DNA of 64,000 nt from Ruminococcus sp. (lineage in GTDB: Bacteria; Bacillota; Clostridia; Oscillospirales; Ruminococcaceae): assembly GCA_029062165.1 (NCBI GenBank), contig JAIDQQ010000023.1, forward strand, positions 124,001 to 188,000, read 5' to 3'. Both the position numbers and the translations under genes were made by a program. The notes beneath the pieces are model-generated. The model ran no database searches, was not told the origin of the DNA, and saw only the letters and a list, made by a program, of their open reading frames with translations. Every line of letters starts with the position of its first letter. Positions within the stretch are counted from its first letter, which is position 1. This document shows, in pieces, positions 28,384-35,843 of the stretch.

Positions 28384-28764
28384 CTACCATAAAAATCCAT
28401 ATGTTATTTGATTTACAGAAAATCCCCATTCCGCCAGTAAATCGAATCCGCTGTAAGTGATATGCTTTCTTGTAACAAAATTATCTGACTTTAAATGTGA
28501 AAGCATAAAACCTGCCATTGCAGGCGAAATAGTTTTAATATCGCACACGCTGTCAATTGTAATATATTCAGGATATTTTTCAATTCCTACATATTTTTCG
28601 TATTCATCAGTGATTTCTTCAGTATCGCATAAGAAATTCACTGTAATAACTGATGTTTTATCGTTAACAGGAGACAGATTGATTTGTGCAATTCCTGCTC
28701 CTAACCCATACCACCATACATATTTCCTGTCATTTACTGTAATTATTCTTGTTTTTCGTTTCAA
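28384..28764 (-). CDS. Hypothetical protein
   Basis: This 126-residue protein of unknown function begins MKRKTRIITVNDRKYVWWYG. It is soluble, with a mixed alpha/beta composition and no recognised motif. Its start overlaps the stop of the epimerase by 4 bp, so it is translated with it. Its place between an epimerase and tyrS gives no functional hint. Confidence 0.75.
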   Translation of the reverse strand: MKRKTRIITVNDRKYVWWYGLGAGIAQINLSPVNDKTSVITVNFLCDTEEITDEYEKYVGIEKYPEYITIDSVCDIKTISPAMAGFMLSHLKSDNFVTRKHITYSGFDLLAEWGFSVNQITYGFLW

Positions 28765-29675
28765 AGTAAATCACACTCCATTAAATTATCTTTTATATAC
28801 CGCAAATAATCCTTGCGGACTATCAGTTTACGGTTATTTACGTACCATTCATAAGACTGTTTTAAACCGGTTTCGAGTGGTTTGACATCTGATATAAATT
28901 CTTTCTGCTTTGTGACATCAAGTATATATTCATAATTCCTGAACGGAAAATACATACGCTGATTTATTTCAGACTTTACACATCTTATATCGGGAATTTT
29001 GCCAATTACTCCGTAACAAAGTTTAACCCATTCTTCTATGGTTACGGTTTCGGGATTGCCCGCATTAAAAATATGATTCTGTGGTTTATTCTCAATAATT
29101 TTTTCAATAAATAAGCATAAGTCCTCAATATCAAAAAACTGTAATTTCATTTTTTTGTTTTCCGGTACAAAAAATGGCATATTTTTTTCCGCACATTCAA
29201 ATACAAATGCCTCTCTGTAAAGATTATTCATTCTTCCGTAAAGATAAGGCGGACGGATAATATAAGCATCAGGAAGTTTTTCAGTCAGATACTTTTCAGC
29301 ATTTATTTTATTTGTACCGTAATCTTCCCAGTGAATATTAAATCCGCATTCTTGATTTTCCGTAAATGGTTGTGGATTTGTTTCAGGATATACGGCACTT
29401 GAACTAATCATTATATAACTGCCGAAATCGCCGACAGAATTTAAAATATCTTTTATATCAGTTTCATTGTATGCGGTCACATCAATAACCGCATCGAAAC
29501 AAATATTTTTCAGCTTTTCACCGATATTATGCCTGTCGCAGTTTATAAGAGTTACATTTTCTGACTGTGGTCTTGTATTTCTGTTGAGTACATAAACATC
29601 ATGACCCTTTTTCACGAAATATTCCGCAGTATAACGGCTCACAAAAACAGTACCGCCGGTTACAAGTATCTTCAT
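28761..29675 (-). CDS. NAD-dependent epimerase/dehydratase family protein
   Basis: The 304-residue extended SDR protein has an N-terminal nucleotide-binding start MKILVTGGTVFVSR. The third Gly of the usual GxxGxxG is replaced, a variant I recall in this Firmicutes subgroup. An SSS-to-Tyr active region follows (MISSSAVYPE, with Y-x3-K as YGTNK), and then IIRPPYLYG. Substrate is probably a nucleotide sugar, but this is not certain. It lies 3 bp after the membrane protein gene. Confidence 0.83.
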   Translation of the reverse strand: MKILVTGGTVFVSRYTAEYFVKKGHDVYVLNRNTRPQSENVTLINCDRHNIGEKLKNICFDAVIDVTAYNETDIKDILNSVGDFGSYIMISSSAVYPETNPQPFTENQECGFNIHWEDYGTNKINAEKYLTEKLPDAYIIRPPYLYGRMNNLYREAFVFECAEKNMPFFVPENKKMKLQFFDIEDLCLFIEKIIENKPQNHIFNAGNPETVTIEEWVKLCYGVIGKIPDIRCVKSEINQRMYFPFRNYEYILDVTKQKEFISDVKPLETGLKQSYEWYVNNRKLIVRKDYLRYIKDNLMECDLL

Positions 29676-29678
29676 AAG

Positions 29679-30227
29679 TTATTCCTTCCTGTGTACAGAT
29701 TTTATAAGGCGTGGTCTGTTGTATCGCTGTATCACGACAAACTGCAAATCGTAGATACTTGCGAGAACAGAAGTTATAATAAATACGTGAACAGTACCGA
29801 ACCATATACTGAAAAATATCGGTATATAGCTTGCGAAAATATTTACAGTATGTACGATTTCGGCATTACAGTTGTTTATTATAATCTGCCTTAATGAATT
29901 TTTTTTAATGTCAAATTCGTCGGGGTTGTAAGTCGGAATGTTTGCTTTCCGTTTTTTGACATTCAGTTTTTTATATATACTTTTTTCAGTTTCCGATACT
30001 CTGAAATATCTGCTGTCGGTATTTATTTTTCCCTTGAATAAGCTGACAATGTAACCTATAACAAGTCTTACGATAAAATGATAAGCGAAAGTCATAGAAG
30101 TTACCGCCAGTGTCAGCAGGATTCCGGAACTGATACGACTGTTTAAAGCGAAAAAAATTACAGTCAGTGATGCAGATACGAAAGATATTACATACATTAT
30201 TTTTCTGAAACTGATATTTTTTTTCAC
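29679..30227 (-). CDS. Small membrane protein, CrtO-like acyltransferase family
   Basis: This protein of 182 residues has four hydrophobic segments. Its C-terminal part (NIPTYNPDEFDIKKNSLRQII, AEIVHTVN, FVVIQRYNRPRL) resembles membrane proteins annotated as glycosyl-4,4'-diaponeurosporenoate acyltransferase. Function here is not established. The frame extends upstream to an ATG at 30308, but that part overlaps the T-box terminator. The GTG at 30227, 7 nt after AGGAAG, is taken as the start. It is the first gene after the tyrosine T-box. Confidence 0.6.
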   Translation of the reverse strand: MKKNISFRKIMYVISFVSASLTVIFFALNSRISSGILLTLAVTSMTFAYHFIVRLVIGYIVSLFKGKINTDSRYFRVSETEKSIYKKLNVKKRKANIPTYNPDEFDIKKNSLRQIIINNCNAEIVHTVNIFASYIPIFFSIWFGTVHVFIITSVLASIYDLQFVVIQRYNRPRLIKSVHRKE

Positions 30228-30245
30228 AAACTCACTTCCTGAAAT

Positions 30246-30484
30246 AAAAAAATCCGCAGACAGCATGAAAACTGTCTGAGGACGAATTAAATCGTGGTAC
30301 CACCTCAATTTATCAGAATAAATATTCTGACCTCGATAGACTATAACGTGTCAAAACGTCCGCACCTACTCGGTTTCAATGCGGAAACTCCCGAATGTAA
30401 TTCCCTGTTGTACCTCAACTCCTCGCACCAACCGGAGCTTCTCTGTACAAGCATTTCAACAGGTTTTATCCGTTCACAGTTTGT
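30246..30484 (-). promoter_or_regulatory. Tyrosine T-box riboswitch leader
   Basis: Read on the minus strand, the leader contains an AG-bulge/distal-loop region (AGAGAAGCTCCGGTTGGTGC) and a specifier segment GAAT-TAC-ATTCGG near 30386-30400. This aligns with GAAA-GGC-AUUC of the glyQS T-box and so reads UAC (Tyr). The T-box core GAGGTGGTACCACG spans 30294-30307. A terminator stem TCCTCAGACAG / CTGTCTGCGGA ends in seven T. Uncharged tRNA-Tyr should favour antitermination and turn on the operon ending in tyrS. Confidence 0.88.
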
Positions 30485-30490
30485 AATAGT

Positions 30491-30519
30491 ATCATAACAC
30501 ATACGGAAAAAAAAGTCAA
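30491..30519 (-). promoter_or_regulatory. Promoter of the T-box operon
   Basis: Minus-strand TTGACT, 17-bp spacer and TATGAT precede the T-box leader. Transcription should start near 30484. Confidence 0.72.
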
Positions 30520-30558
30520 GATTTTTTAAAGTTAAAATAAAAAAATATCTCAAAACTA

Positions 30559-30587
30559 TTGACTTTTCCGGAAAAGCATTGTATAAT
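30559..30587 (+). promoter_or_regulatory. Promoter of tRNA-Thr
   Basis: TTGACT, 17-bp spacer and TATAAT end 14 bp before the tRNA. The spacer starts with TTTTCCGGAAAA, as in the promoter at 6122. Confidence 0.8.
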
Positions 30588-30601
30588 AATTTATGTTGAT
30601 T

Positions 30602-30677
30602 GCTGATGTGGCACAGTCGGTAGCGCAACGCCTTGGTAAGGCGTAGGTCGTCGGTTCAAGTCCGATCATCAGCTCCA
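30602..30677 (+). tRNA. tRNA-Thr (anticodon GGT)
   Basis: A complete cloverleaf is visible: acceptor GCTGATG/CATCAGC, D-arm GCAC/GCGC, anticodon stem ACGCC/GGCGT with loop TTGGTAA, T-arm with TTCAAGT, and encoded CCA. Its 3' part is the attachment site of the downstream element, and the integrated copy keeps the gene intact. Confidence 0.95.
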
Positions 30678-30679
30678 AC
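30633..30679 (+). repeat. attL core (left direct repeat)
   Basis: This is the 47-bp copy inside the intact tRNA-Thr, from the anticodon loop to two bases past CCA. It is identical to 40343-40389. Confidence 0.93.
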
Positions 30680-30688
30680 TAATAAAGC

Positions 30689-30733
30689 GAAAAGCAGGCT
30701 TTTTCCATATTCTGGAAATTGTCTGCTTTTTCA
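30689..30733 (+). terminator. Terminator after tRNA-Thr, supplied by the element
   Basis: A long imperfect stem AAAAGCAG...CTGCTTTT with a T tract follows the tRNA. It lies inside the element, so integration replaced the native tRNA terminator (see 40391). Confidence 0.7.
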
Positions 30734-30806
30734 GTCTGTGTAAAATTGTACATTATTTGTACTTTGTTTTCAGAAAAACATAAAATTCGGCTGTAATTCG
30801 TTGCTT

Positions 30807-32036
30807 TTATCCGGTCTTTTCTTCGATTTTTTTCACTGCTTTAACATTTCTTTTTGTGATAAGCATATTCTGTAAAACATTGGCGGCTTCCTCATCAGCT
30901 TCCGCTATGCAGTGTAAATACTTGTTTGTTGTTGATATGTCACCGTGTCCGAGACGTTCCTGAACCTGCTTGAGATTAACTCCACCATACAGGAGCAGGG
31001 TTGCAGAAGTATGACGTAAGCTATGAAATTTTCGGTGTTTCAGTCCGTGCTTTTTCAAGAACTTGCTGAATTGCTTTGTAGGTGTCTGGGAATTCATAAT
31101 TTCGCCGTTGTGCTGAGTAAATAACCAATCTTCATTGTGCCATGTTTCCGCCTGCTCAATAGCCTGTTGTTCTTTTTCAGCTTTTAAAAGCCTAATAAGC
31201 TCAATACAGTAGCTATTTATTGTTATGGTTCTGACTTCATAGTCTTTTGGCGGTTTAATTTCCGTCGGTTGTCCTGATACCTTATAGGCAGAACGTTCAA
31301 CAGTGATTTTGTTTGTCTGATAGTCAATGTCACTGAATTTCAGTCCGACAAGTTCGCCGCATCGGCAGCCGGTCATTATTGCAAGCTGTATCAGCACCTG
31401 AAACTGTAACGGTTCATTTTCCAAACATGACAGCATTTCTGCCGCTTCCTGCTTGCTGAATATCTCAATTTTTGGCATTACTGTTTTTGGAATAGTTAGT
31501 TTTTCAGCATTTGCCGGATTGCTTGAAATAATGTCAAGTTTAACCGCTTGTCTGAATATTGACTGCAAAACCGTAAGTTTTCGCTTAATAGTTGCATTTG
31601 AGAGTTTTGGATTTTCGGTATCTGCTGAACCGTCTTTTTTGAGTTTTACATTGCCCTGTAAGTAGTGAATAAACTGCTGTATGTGCGACGGTTTTATATC
31701 TGACATTTTCATATGACCGAGTAAAGGTACTATCAGATTGTCAATAGTCCTGCTGTAATCGTGCCATGTTCGTGGTGCGAGAACATCTCTTTTAATATCA
31801 AGATACATGATGCAAAATTCAGACAGCTTTATATTACGGTGATTGCCTGTCATGCCATTCTTGCATTGGTCTTCAAAGATTGCCGCTTGTCTGGTTGCTT
31901 CCTTTTCTGCTTGCTTAGCTGTCATATCCTTGTCGGGTTTCCATGTCATCGACTTTACGATTTGTTTTCCATTGGTATCATATCCACACGATACACGGAA
32001 TAAATAGCTATTTTTTTGCTTTCTGATACTTGCCAT
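30807..32036 (-). CDS. int: Tyrosine recombinase / integrase
   Basis: This 409-residue integrase has an N-terminal AP2-like arm-binding domain, a SAM-like core-binding domain (LSEFCIMYLDIKRDVLAPRTWHDY) and the catalytic domain. The latter carries Arg in TGCRCGELVGL, HSLRHTSATLLLYGG, LGHGDISTTNKYLH and thus the R-H-R-H-Y set. It should catalyse integration and excision at tRNA-Thr. Its ribosome site lies in a hairpin (32046-32069), so translation may be controlled. Confidence 0.95.
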   Translation of the reverse strand: MASIRKQKNSYLFRVSCGYDTNGKQIVKSMTWKPDKDMTAKQAEKEATRQAAIFEDQCKNGMTGNHRNIKLSEFCIMYLDIKRDVLAPRTWHDYSRTIDNLIVPLLGHMKMSDIKPSHIQQFIHYLQGNVKLKKDGSADTENPKLSNATIKRKLTVLQSIFRQAVKLDIISSNPANAEKLTIPKTVMPKIEIFSKQEAAEMLSCLENEPLQFQVLIQLAIMTGCRCGELVGLKFSDIDYQTNKITVERSAYKVSGQPTEIKPPKDYEVRTITINSYCIELIRLLKAEKEQQAIEQAETWHNEDWLFTQHNGEIMNSQTPTKQFSKFLKKHGLKHRKFHSLRHTSATLLLYGGVNLKQVQERLGHGDISTTNKYLHCIAEADEEAANVLQNMLITKRNVKAVKKIEEKTG

Positions 32037-32045
32037 TATTTAAAT

Positions 32046-32069
32046 TCCTCCTTGATTTTTCGTGGAGGA
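32046..32069 (-). promoter_or_regulatory. Hairpin covering the integrase ribosome-binding site
   Basis: On the minus strand TCCTCC pairs perfectly with the integrase GGAGGA site across a 12-nt loop, 10 nt before the ATG. This would mask the site and lower integrase translation. Confidence 0.6.
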
Positions 32070-32080
32070 TATGTTATAAT
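32052..32080 (+). promoter_or_regulatory. Promoter of candidate small RNA 1
   Basis: Plus-strand TTGATT, 17-bp spacer and TATAAT point away from the integrase, in a gap between two minus-strand genes. A near-perfect dyad (GGATAT...ATATCC) overlaps the -10 region. Confidence 0.6.
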
Positions 32081-32086
32081 AAGCAT

Positions 32087-32164
32087 GGGGATAGCTTTTT
32101 ATAAAATATCCTTGATTCTTTTTAGAAAATGCCGTCCACCTGCCAATCTGGACGGCGTTTTTTC
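32087..32164 (+). ncRNA. Candidate small RNA 1 of the element
   Basis: About 78 nt lie between the predicted start and an intrinsic terminator (GCCGTCCA / TGGACGGC, 10-nt loop, then GTTTTTT, 32131-32164). No plausible reading frame with a ribosome site is present. Same design as the candidate at 34555. Confidence 0.55.
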
Positions 32165-32168
32165 CTAT

Positions 32169-33812
32169 TTACATATTCTTTATAAGTGGATTTATTTTAA
32201 TACGTTCTTTCGGCTTTCCTCGTTCGCCGTTCCTGATAATTTCAATTCTGATACAGTTCATATCTTCTAAAATCTCTAATGGTGCATCAAATTCATATGC
32301 TCGTAAAATCCTACAAAGTCTAAGTAATTCACTTTTTGATAGTATATTCTTATTTGACTTTTGTAATTTTTTCAGTATGTATTTAGCGTTTTTTATCTCT
32401 GTCGGCTCTGATGCAGTGCCAGACAACGTATTCAGTGCATGGTTTTCTGCCCACGTTGCTATTGCTATTGAGTTTATAGCGGTCTGCCCTGTAAGACGTT
32501 CTGCCGGTTCATGTTCGCATAAATGAAAGATACCGGCTATTCTCAACGCCCTGCCGAATTGTTTTGATGCCCATTCTTTCAGGTTCTCGAATGTTCCGCC
32601 GTCCCTGATTTCTTTTTGTAAGTGGTCATGATAATCAGAGAACAATAATTCTGCTTCTCTATCGCACACTATAATAGGCATATCAGGCGTTGACGGTATA
32701 CGGAGCAGGCGGTTTATTAAGTCACTGTACTGATTTTGAAGTGATTTAGGTATGTCCGGACTGCTCATTTTCAAATATCCTGCTCTGCTTTCAGGAAACG
32801 AAAACAAAAACCTGTGAATAAATCCACGTCCTACAAACTGCCTGTTGTTCATAGCATCTGTAAAGTGTTCCGGCTGTACCATAAGCCCCATAGTAAGCAA
32901 TGGTTTTTTCAGTTCAATATTTTCTTTGGTACGTCTCAGAATGGTATAATTTGCACCGTCATAAGCTTTCAGAAAGATGTTGATATTCGCTTGTCCGTTT
33001 GAATAAATACCGCTTAAAACGTCAAATACACTGCCCTCGTCGTCTATGATGCCGATTTTACCGCCCTGCCTGTACATTTCCATTGCAAGTGCTTCCGGCG
33101 TTGCATCGCTCGCATTCAATACTAATTCATGTTTCCTTTCAAGGCTTGCAAGCTGTTTTGCATAGGTCTTTGCCGCCTGCAAATCTGCTTTCAGTGCTTT
33201 TGCTCTCTTATTCTCCAAAAATGCACGTTCCGTCCTGTATTCCTCGACTTCCGGAGCGTGTATTTTATTATACATTTCCTGAAATTCTTCTACAGGTCGC
33301 ATAAATTCTTTAAGGCTTCCTGATTTTCTTTCACCGGGTGCGGCTATCGTGATTGTATAGATGTTCAATGGCTCTGTGTGGCTGTTTCCCGTATGCTTTA
33401 TGACTGCTTTTCCCTGTACGCATAGTGAAAGGACTGACAAAAGCGGAAGTATTGCCATTTCCGGAACAACCTGCACATAGTCTGATACCGCTTGCAAGTA
33501 GTTACGGAGTAACGGCGGTAAACTCTGCATAGGAAATGGAGCAGGTTTATTTACTTTGTCGAAACTTTGAGGCAGTTCCCAGAGTTCCGGCTCGTTCCAT
33601 TCAACTGCCTTTTGCTGTGCTAATTCTTCAATTTCCTGCTCAATATCAAAGTTCCTTGCTGCTGTCATGATGTTGGTGAAGTAATTCGCACGTTCATAAG
33701 GTTCATGGATTATAAGCATTGTTCCCAGCTGATTATCAATACATGAAATGAATCTGTCTTTTGTTAATGTTCCGTTTTCAATTGCTTCTGTTATTGTTTT
33801 GTTTTCGTTCAC
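32169..33812 (-). CDS. DUF3987 (YfjI-like) replication-associated protein
   Basis: This 547-residue protein matches DUF3987 proteins of mobile elements: PLPPLLRNYLQAVSDYVQVVPEMAILPLLSVLSL, a P-loop-like APGERKSGSLKEF, GKIGIIDDEGSVFDVLSG and RFLFSFPESRAG. Members look like replicative helicase/primase-type ATPases and are common in phages and islands, so a role in replication of the excised element is inferred. The open frame runs to 33848. The GTG at 33812 is preferred because TTAGGAGG lies 10 nt before it, inside the longer frame. Confidence 0.83.
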   Translation of the reverse strand: MNENKTITEAIENGTLTKDRFISCIDNQLGTMLIIHEPYERANYFTNIMTAARNFDIEQEIEELAQQKAVEWNEPELWELPQSFDKVNKPAPFPMQSLPPLLRNYLQAVSDYVQVVPEMAILPLLSVLSLCVQGKAVIKHTGNSHTEPLNIYTITIAAPGERKSGSLKEFMRPVEEFQEMYNKIHAPEVEEYRTERAFLENKRAKALKADLQAAKTYAKQLASLERKHELVLNASDATPEALAMEMYRQGGKIGIIDDEGSVFDVLSGIYSNGQANINIFLKAYDGANYTILRRTKENIELKKPLLTMGLMVQPEHFTDAMNNRQFVGRGFIHRFLFSFPESRAGYLKMSSPDIPKSLQNQYSDLINRLLRIPSTPDMPIIVCDREAELLFSDYHDHLQKEIRDGGTFENLKEWASKQFGRALRIAGIFHLCEHEPAERLTGQTAINSIAIATWAENHALNTLSGTASEPTEIKNAKYILKKLQKSNKNILSKSELLRLCRILRAYEFDAPLEILEDMNCIRIEIIRNGERGKPKERIKINPLIKNM

Positions 33813-33872
33813 TGTATTTTTTCCTCCTAAAACAAACAGCAGACACATAATTAAAATGCCTGCTGTTAATAT

Positions 33873-34052
33873 TCATTTGTGCTGATTTGGTTCAATAGGT
33901 TTGAGGTTGGTATTGATGTAGCATCTGTAACCGCCCGAACGTGCAGTATAAAGACGACTTTTTGTTATGTTTGGAAAGATTTCAGACAACTTTTTATAGA
34001 CTTTTTCTATTTCGTTTTTTTCACCTATGATTCTGATTTCCAAAGTGTTCAC
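33873..34052 (-). CDS. Small DUF3970-like protein of the element
   Basis: A GTG-started frame of 59 residues begins VNTLEIRIIGEKNEIEKV and continues with SGGYRCYINTNLK. The beta-alpha-beta pattern (xxIRIIGExxEIEKVxxxL...YRxYxxxx) is like short DUF3970-type proteins found in integrative elements. AAGG precedes the start by 3-6 nt. It lies 6 bp after the Cys-rich gene and about 60 bp before the DUF3987 start, in the same direction. Confidence 0.6.
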   Translation of the reverse strand: MNTLEIRIIGEKNEIEKVYKKLSEIFPNITKSRLYTARSGGYRCYINTNLKPIEPNQHK

Positions 34053-34058
34053 TTCCCT

Positions 34059-34490
34059 TCAAAATGGCAAATCACCATTTGCTATTATTTCTGCTTCATT
34101 AATATCTGTTCCACCGAAAATTTTTTCAGGCGGTTCGCCCTGCATTGCCCTGTAAAGATTATCAGATTCAACTTCTGCTGCACATTCATTGTAAAAGCAA
34201 TCGTCATAATATTTACAGCCTTTACAGCGGTATCTGTCGAAAATTTCCCTGCATTCGTCATCATAATAGCCGTAATAATCGTCATCGTCATAATAACCGT
34301 AATCGTCATCGCATTCATCGTCTGTAGGTTCGCTGTTGTTATTATTATTGAATTTTAATTCACCGGAGCAGGCAGGATAAAGCCAGCAGTCTTTGCAATA
34401 ACTTTCTTCAAAATACCCCTTGCATACGGATTCATCTTCACTGTCTGGACAGCTTTCATCATGAAATGGTATTGCTTTATGTTCTGTCAT
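34059..34490 (-). CDS. Cys-rich acidic protein of unknown function
   Basis: This 143-residue protein has two Cys clusters (CPDSEDESVC...CKDCWLYPAC near residues 14-41 and CKGCKYYDDCFYNEC near 89-103). They are separated by five Asn and a low-complexity Asp/Tyr stretch (DDYGYYDDDDYYGYYDDE). The clusters look metal-binding. No family recognised. It is part of the minus-strand block of the element. Confidence 0.7.
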   Translation of the reverse strand: MTEHKAIPFHDESCPDSEDESVCKGYFEESYCKDCWLYPACSGELKFNNNNNSEPTDDECDDDYGYYDDDDYYGYYDDECREIFDRYRCKGCKYYDDCFYNECAAEVESDNLYRAMQGEPPEKIFGGTDINEAEIIANGDLPF

Positions 34491-34519
34491 ATTTTCACCA
34501 CCTTTTTTACATTACTGTA

Positions 34520-34548
34520 TTGACTTTACAAAGAGAGTATGCTATAAT
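34520..34548 (+). promoter_or_regulatory. Promoter of candidate small RNA 2 with flanking dyad
   Basis: TTGACT, 17-bp spacer and TATAAT. A perfect 13-bp inverted repeat, ACAAAGAGAGTAT (34528-34540) and ATACTCTCTTTGT (34561-34573), brackets the -10 and start site and looks like an operator. Confidence 0.65.
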
Positions 34549-34554
34549 AAAAAT

Positions 34555-34639
34555 ATCAAGATACTCTCTTTGTTTCAGGAAAGTGTTTTGTGCGGTGCAG
34601 ATTGCTTTATTCGCTGGTGGTCTGCATCGCTCTTTTTTT
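34555..34639 (+). ncRNA. Candidate small RNA 2 of the element
   Basis: About 85 nt lie between the predicted start and a terminator: a 10-bp stem GCGGTGCAGA / TCTGCATCGC with a 19-nt loop and TCTTTTTTT. It lies between two minus-strand genes. It has no convincing coding potential. Confidence 0.6.
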
Positions 34640-35048
34640 ATTCCCAGTCGTCTGGGTTGGTGTACTCTGGATAACGGATTTTTATTGCTTCCCAGTAATA
34701 CGGAGCATACGGACAACAGAAAATATTATCCACCGTATAGTAACTGCTTGTCAGACTATGCATATATCCGTCGTCATCGGTGTAACTTTCGCCGTCGGTG
34801 TCCCAGCCGTTCCAAAGATTGAACGCTAAACGTGTAGTTTTTTTGCTTGTACCGGTCTGCCATGCCTTGTCAAGACTTTCGGTTCTGATAACGCTTTCCT
34901 TGAAGTCGAATATTTCTTCAACGTGCTTTCTGCACACGTCGTCAAGGGCTATCAGATAAGCAACTGACTGGTGGTATACATCTTTTGACTGCATCTTCTG
35001 CATGATTACCCAGAATAAAGTTTCGTGGTATTCGTCCCTGAATTTCAT
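34638..35048 (-). CDS. DUF6075-like protein
   Basis: The 136-residue protein resembles the DUF6075 family of Firmicutes mobile elements: MKFRDEYHETLFWVIM, DVYHQSVAYLIAL, WQTGTSKKTTRLAFNLWNGW, and PYAPYYWEAIKIRYPEY. Function of the family is unknown. Its start overlaps the stop of the upstream gene (TAATG), so the two are co-translated. Confidence 0.75.
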   Translation of the reverse strand: MKFRDEYHETLFWVIMQKMQSKDVYHQSVAYLIALDDVCRKHVEEIFDFKESVIRTESLDKAWQTGTSKKTTRLAFNLWNGWDTDGESYTDDDGYMHSLTSSYYTVDNIFCCPYAPYYWEAIKIRYPEYTNPDDWE

Positions 35049-35314
35049 TAAAAATCATTCCTTTCATTCATTTCCATTGCTGCATCGAATGTTCCGTTTA
35101 TCGCACGTATAAACAGTGTACGTTCCGGAAGTTCATACTGCTTCAGTATGTTTTCAAGCCTTGTTTTTTCGTCCTGCTCCCACGGATTTTCAATGCCGTT
35201 GTCGTCAAGAAACTTAAAGCCTATCCATAATTCCGGAAATACCATGCTGTCACCGGCTTTGGCGTTCCTGACTGTTTCCTGATACTCTTTCATGTATTCC
35301 CAGTATCTTTTCAT
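35048..35314 (-). CDS. Hypothetical small protein of the element
   Basis: The 88-residue acidic helical protein starts MKRYWEYMKEYQETVRNAKAGDS. The ATG at 35314, just after AAGGGGGTG, is preferred over the in-frame ATG at 35332 that precedes the site. It is coupled to the DUF6075-like gene. No function can be assigned. Confidence 0.7.
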   Translation of the reverse strand: MKRYWEYMKEYQETVRNAKAGDSMVFPELWIGFKFLDDNGIENPWEQDEKTRLENILKQYELPERTLFIRAINGTFDAAMEMNERNDF

Positions 35315-35453
35315 GGTTTCACCCCCTTTCAAATTGTTTCACTCTCACACTTACCGTTCTGCTACCGAAAAAAGAAAATTGTCCTTTATTTGTACATTAT
35401 TTTCAAAAAATTTCAGTTCTCAAACGGTTGGCGGTTGCTGTGTGTTCCTGCTG

Positions 35454-35669
35454 TCAGTCCTTTCTGATATAGTTTTGTCTGTCGCAAAGTCCGTCAAGTG
35501 AACAATCAAGAACATCTGCTAAGGCTATCAGCGTATCAAGTGACGGTTTTTTTGTTCCGTTTTCATATCTTGCAAGCGTTACACGATTGACGGCTACTGC
35601 ATTTGATAATTCTGCCTGTGTCATGTTGTGCTTCTGTCTTTCAGCTTTAATCGCTTTACCGATTGACAT
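35454..35669 (-). CDS. Xre-family helix-turn-helix regulator
   Basis: This 71-residue single-domain Cro/cI-type protein carries the HTH MTQAELSNAVAVNRVTLARYENGTKKPSLDTLIALADVL. It resembles the short Cro-like regulators that open lytic-type operons and is transcribed divergently from the larger regulator at 35844. It probably controls the minus-strand block. Confidence 0.88.
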   Translation of the reverse strand: MSIGKAIKAERQKHNMTQAELSNAVAVNRVTLARYENGTKKPSLDTLIALADVLDCSLDGLCDRQNYIRKD

Positions 35670-35705
35670 TTTTACTCACCTCTTTTTATTTTATTTTCAA
35701 GATTC

Positions 35706-35734
35706 TTGACTTTTTGCGTGCCTTATGGTATACT
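35706..35734 (+). promoter_or_regulatory. Promoter of the cI-like regulator
   Basis: TTGACT, 17-bp spacer and TATACT lie about 110 bp upstream of the regulator start. Confidence 0.7.
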
Positions 35735-35744
35735 AAAATAAAGA

Positions 35745-35763
35745 TGTAACCTTATATGTTACA
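35745..35763. promoter_or_regulatory. Operator candidate in the divergent regulator region
   Basis: A perfect dyad TGTAACcttatatGTTACA directly follows the -10. Two smaller dyads follow, GTTAT-t-ATAAC near 35767 and CTAAA-tt-TTTAG near 35779. They are probable binding sites of one or both Xre proteins. Confidence 0.6.
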
Positions 35764-35843
35764 ATTGTTATTATAACTCTAAATTTTTAGAATGTCAATA
35801 GAGATAGCTAAAAAAATTTATACAAATTTCCGGAGGTGTTTAT

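Noticed and set aside
30341-30628. Minus-strand 95-codon frame upstream of the epimerase operon
   Set aside because: It coincides with the T-box leader and its promoter and has no family features.
34466-34822. Plus-strand 118-codon frame across the small RNA 2 region
   Set aside because: It runs antisense to the DUF6075-like gene, has no ribosome site and spans an intrinsic terminator.
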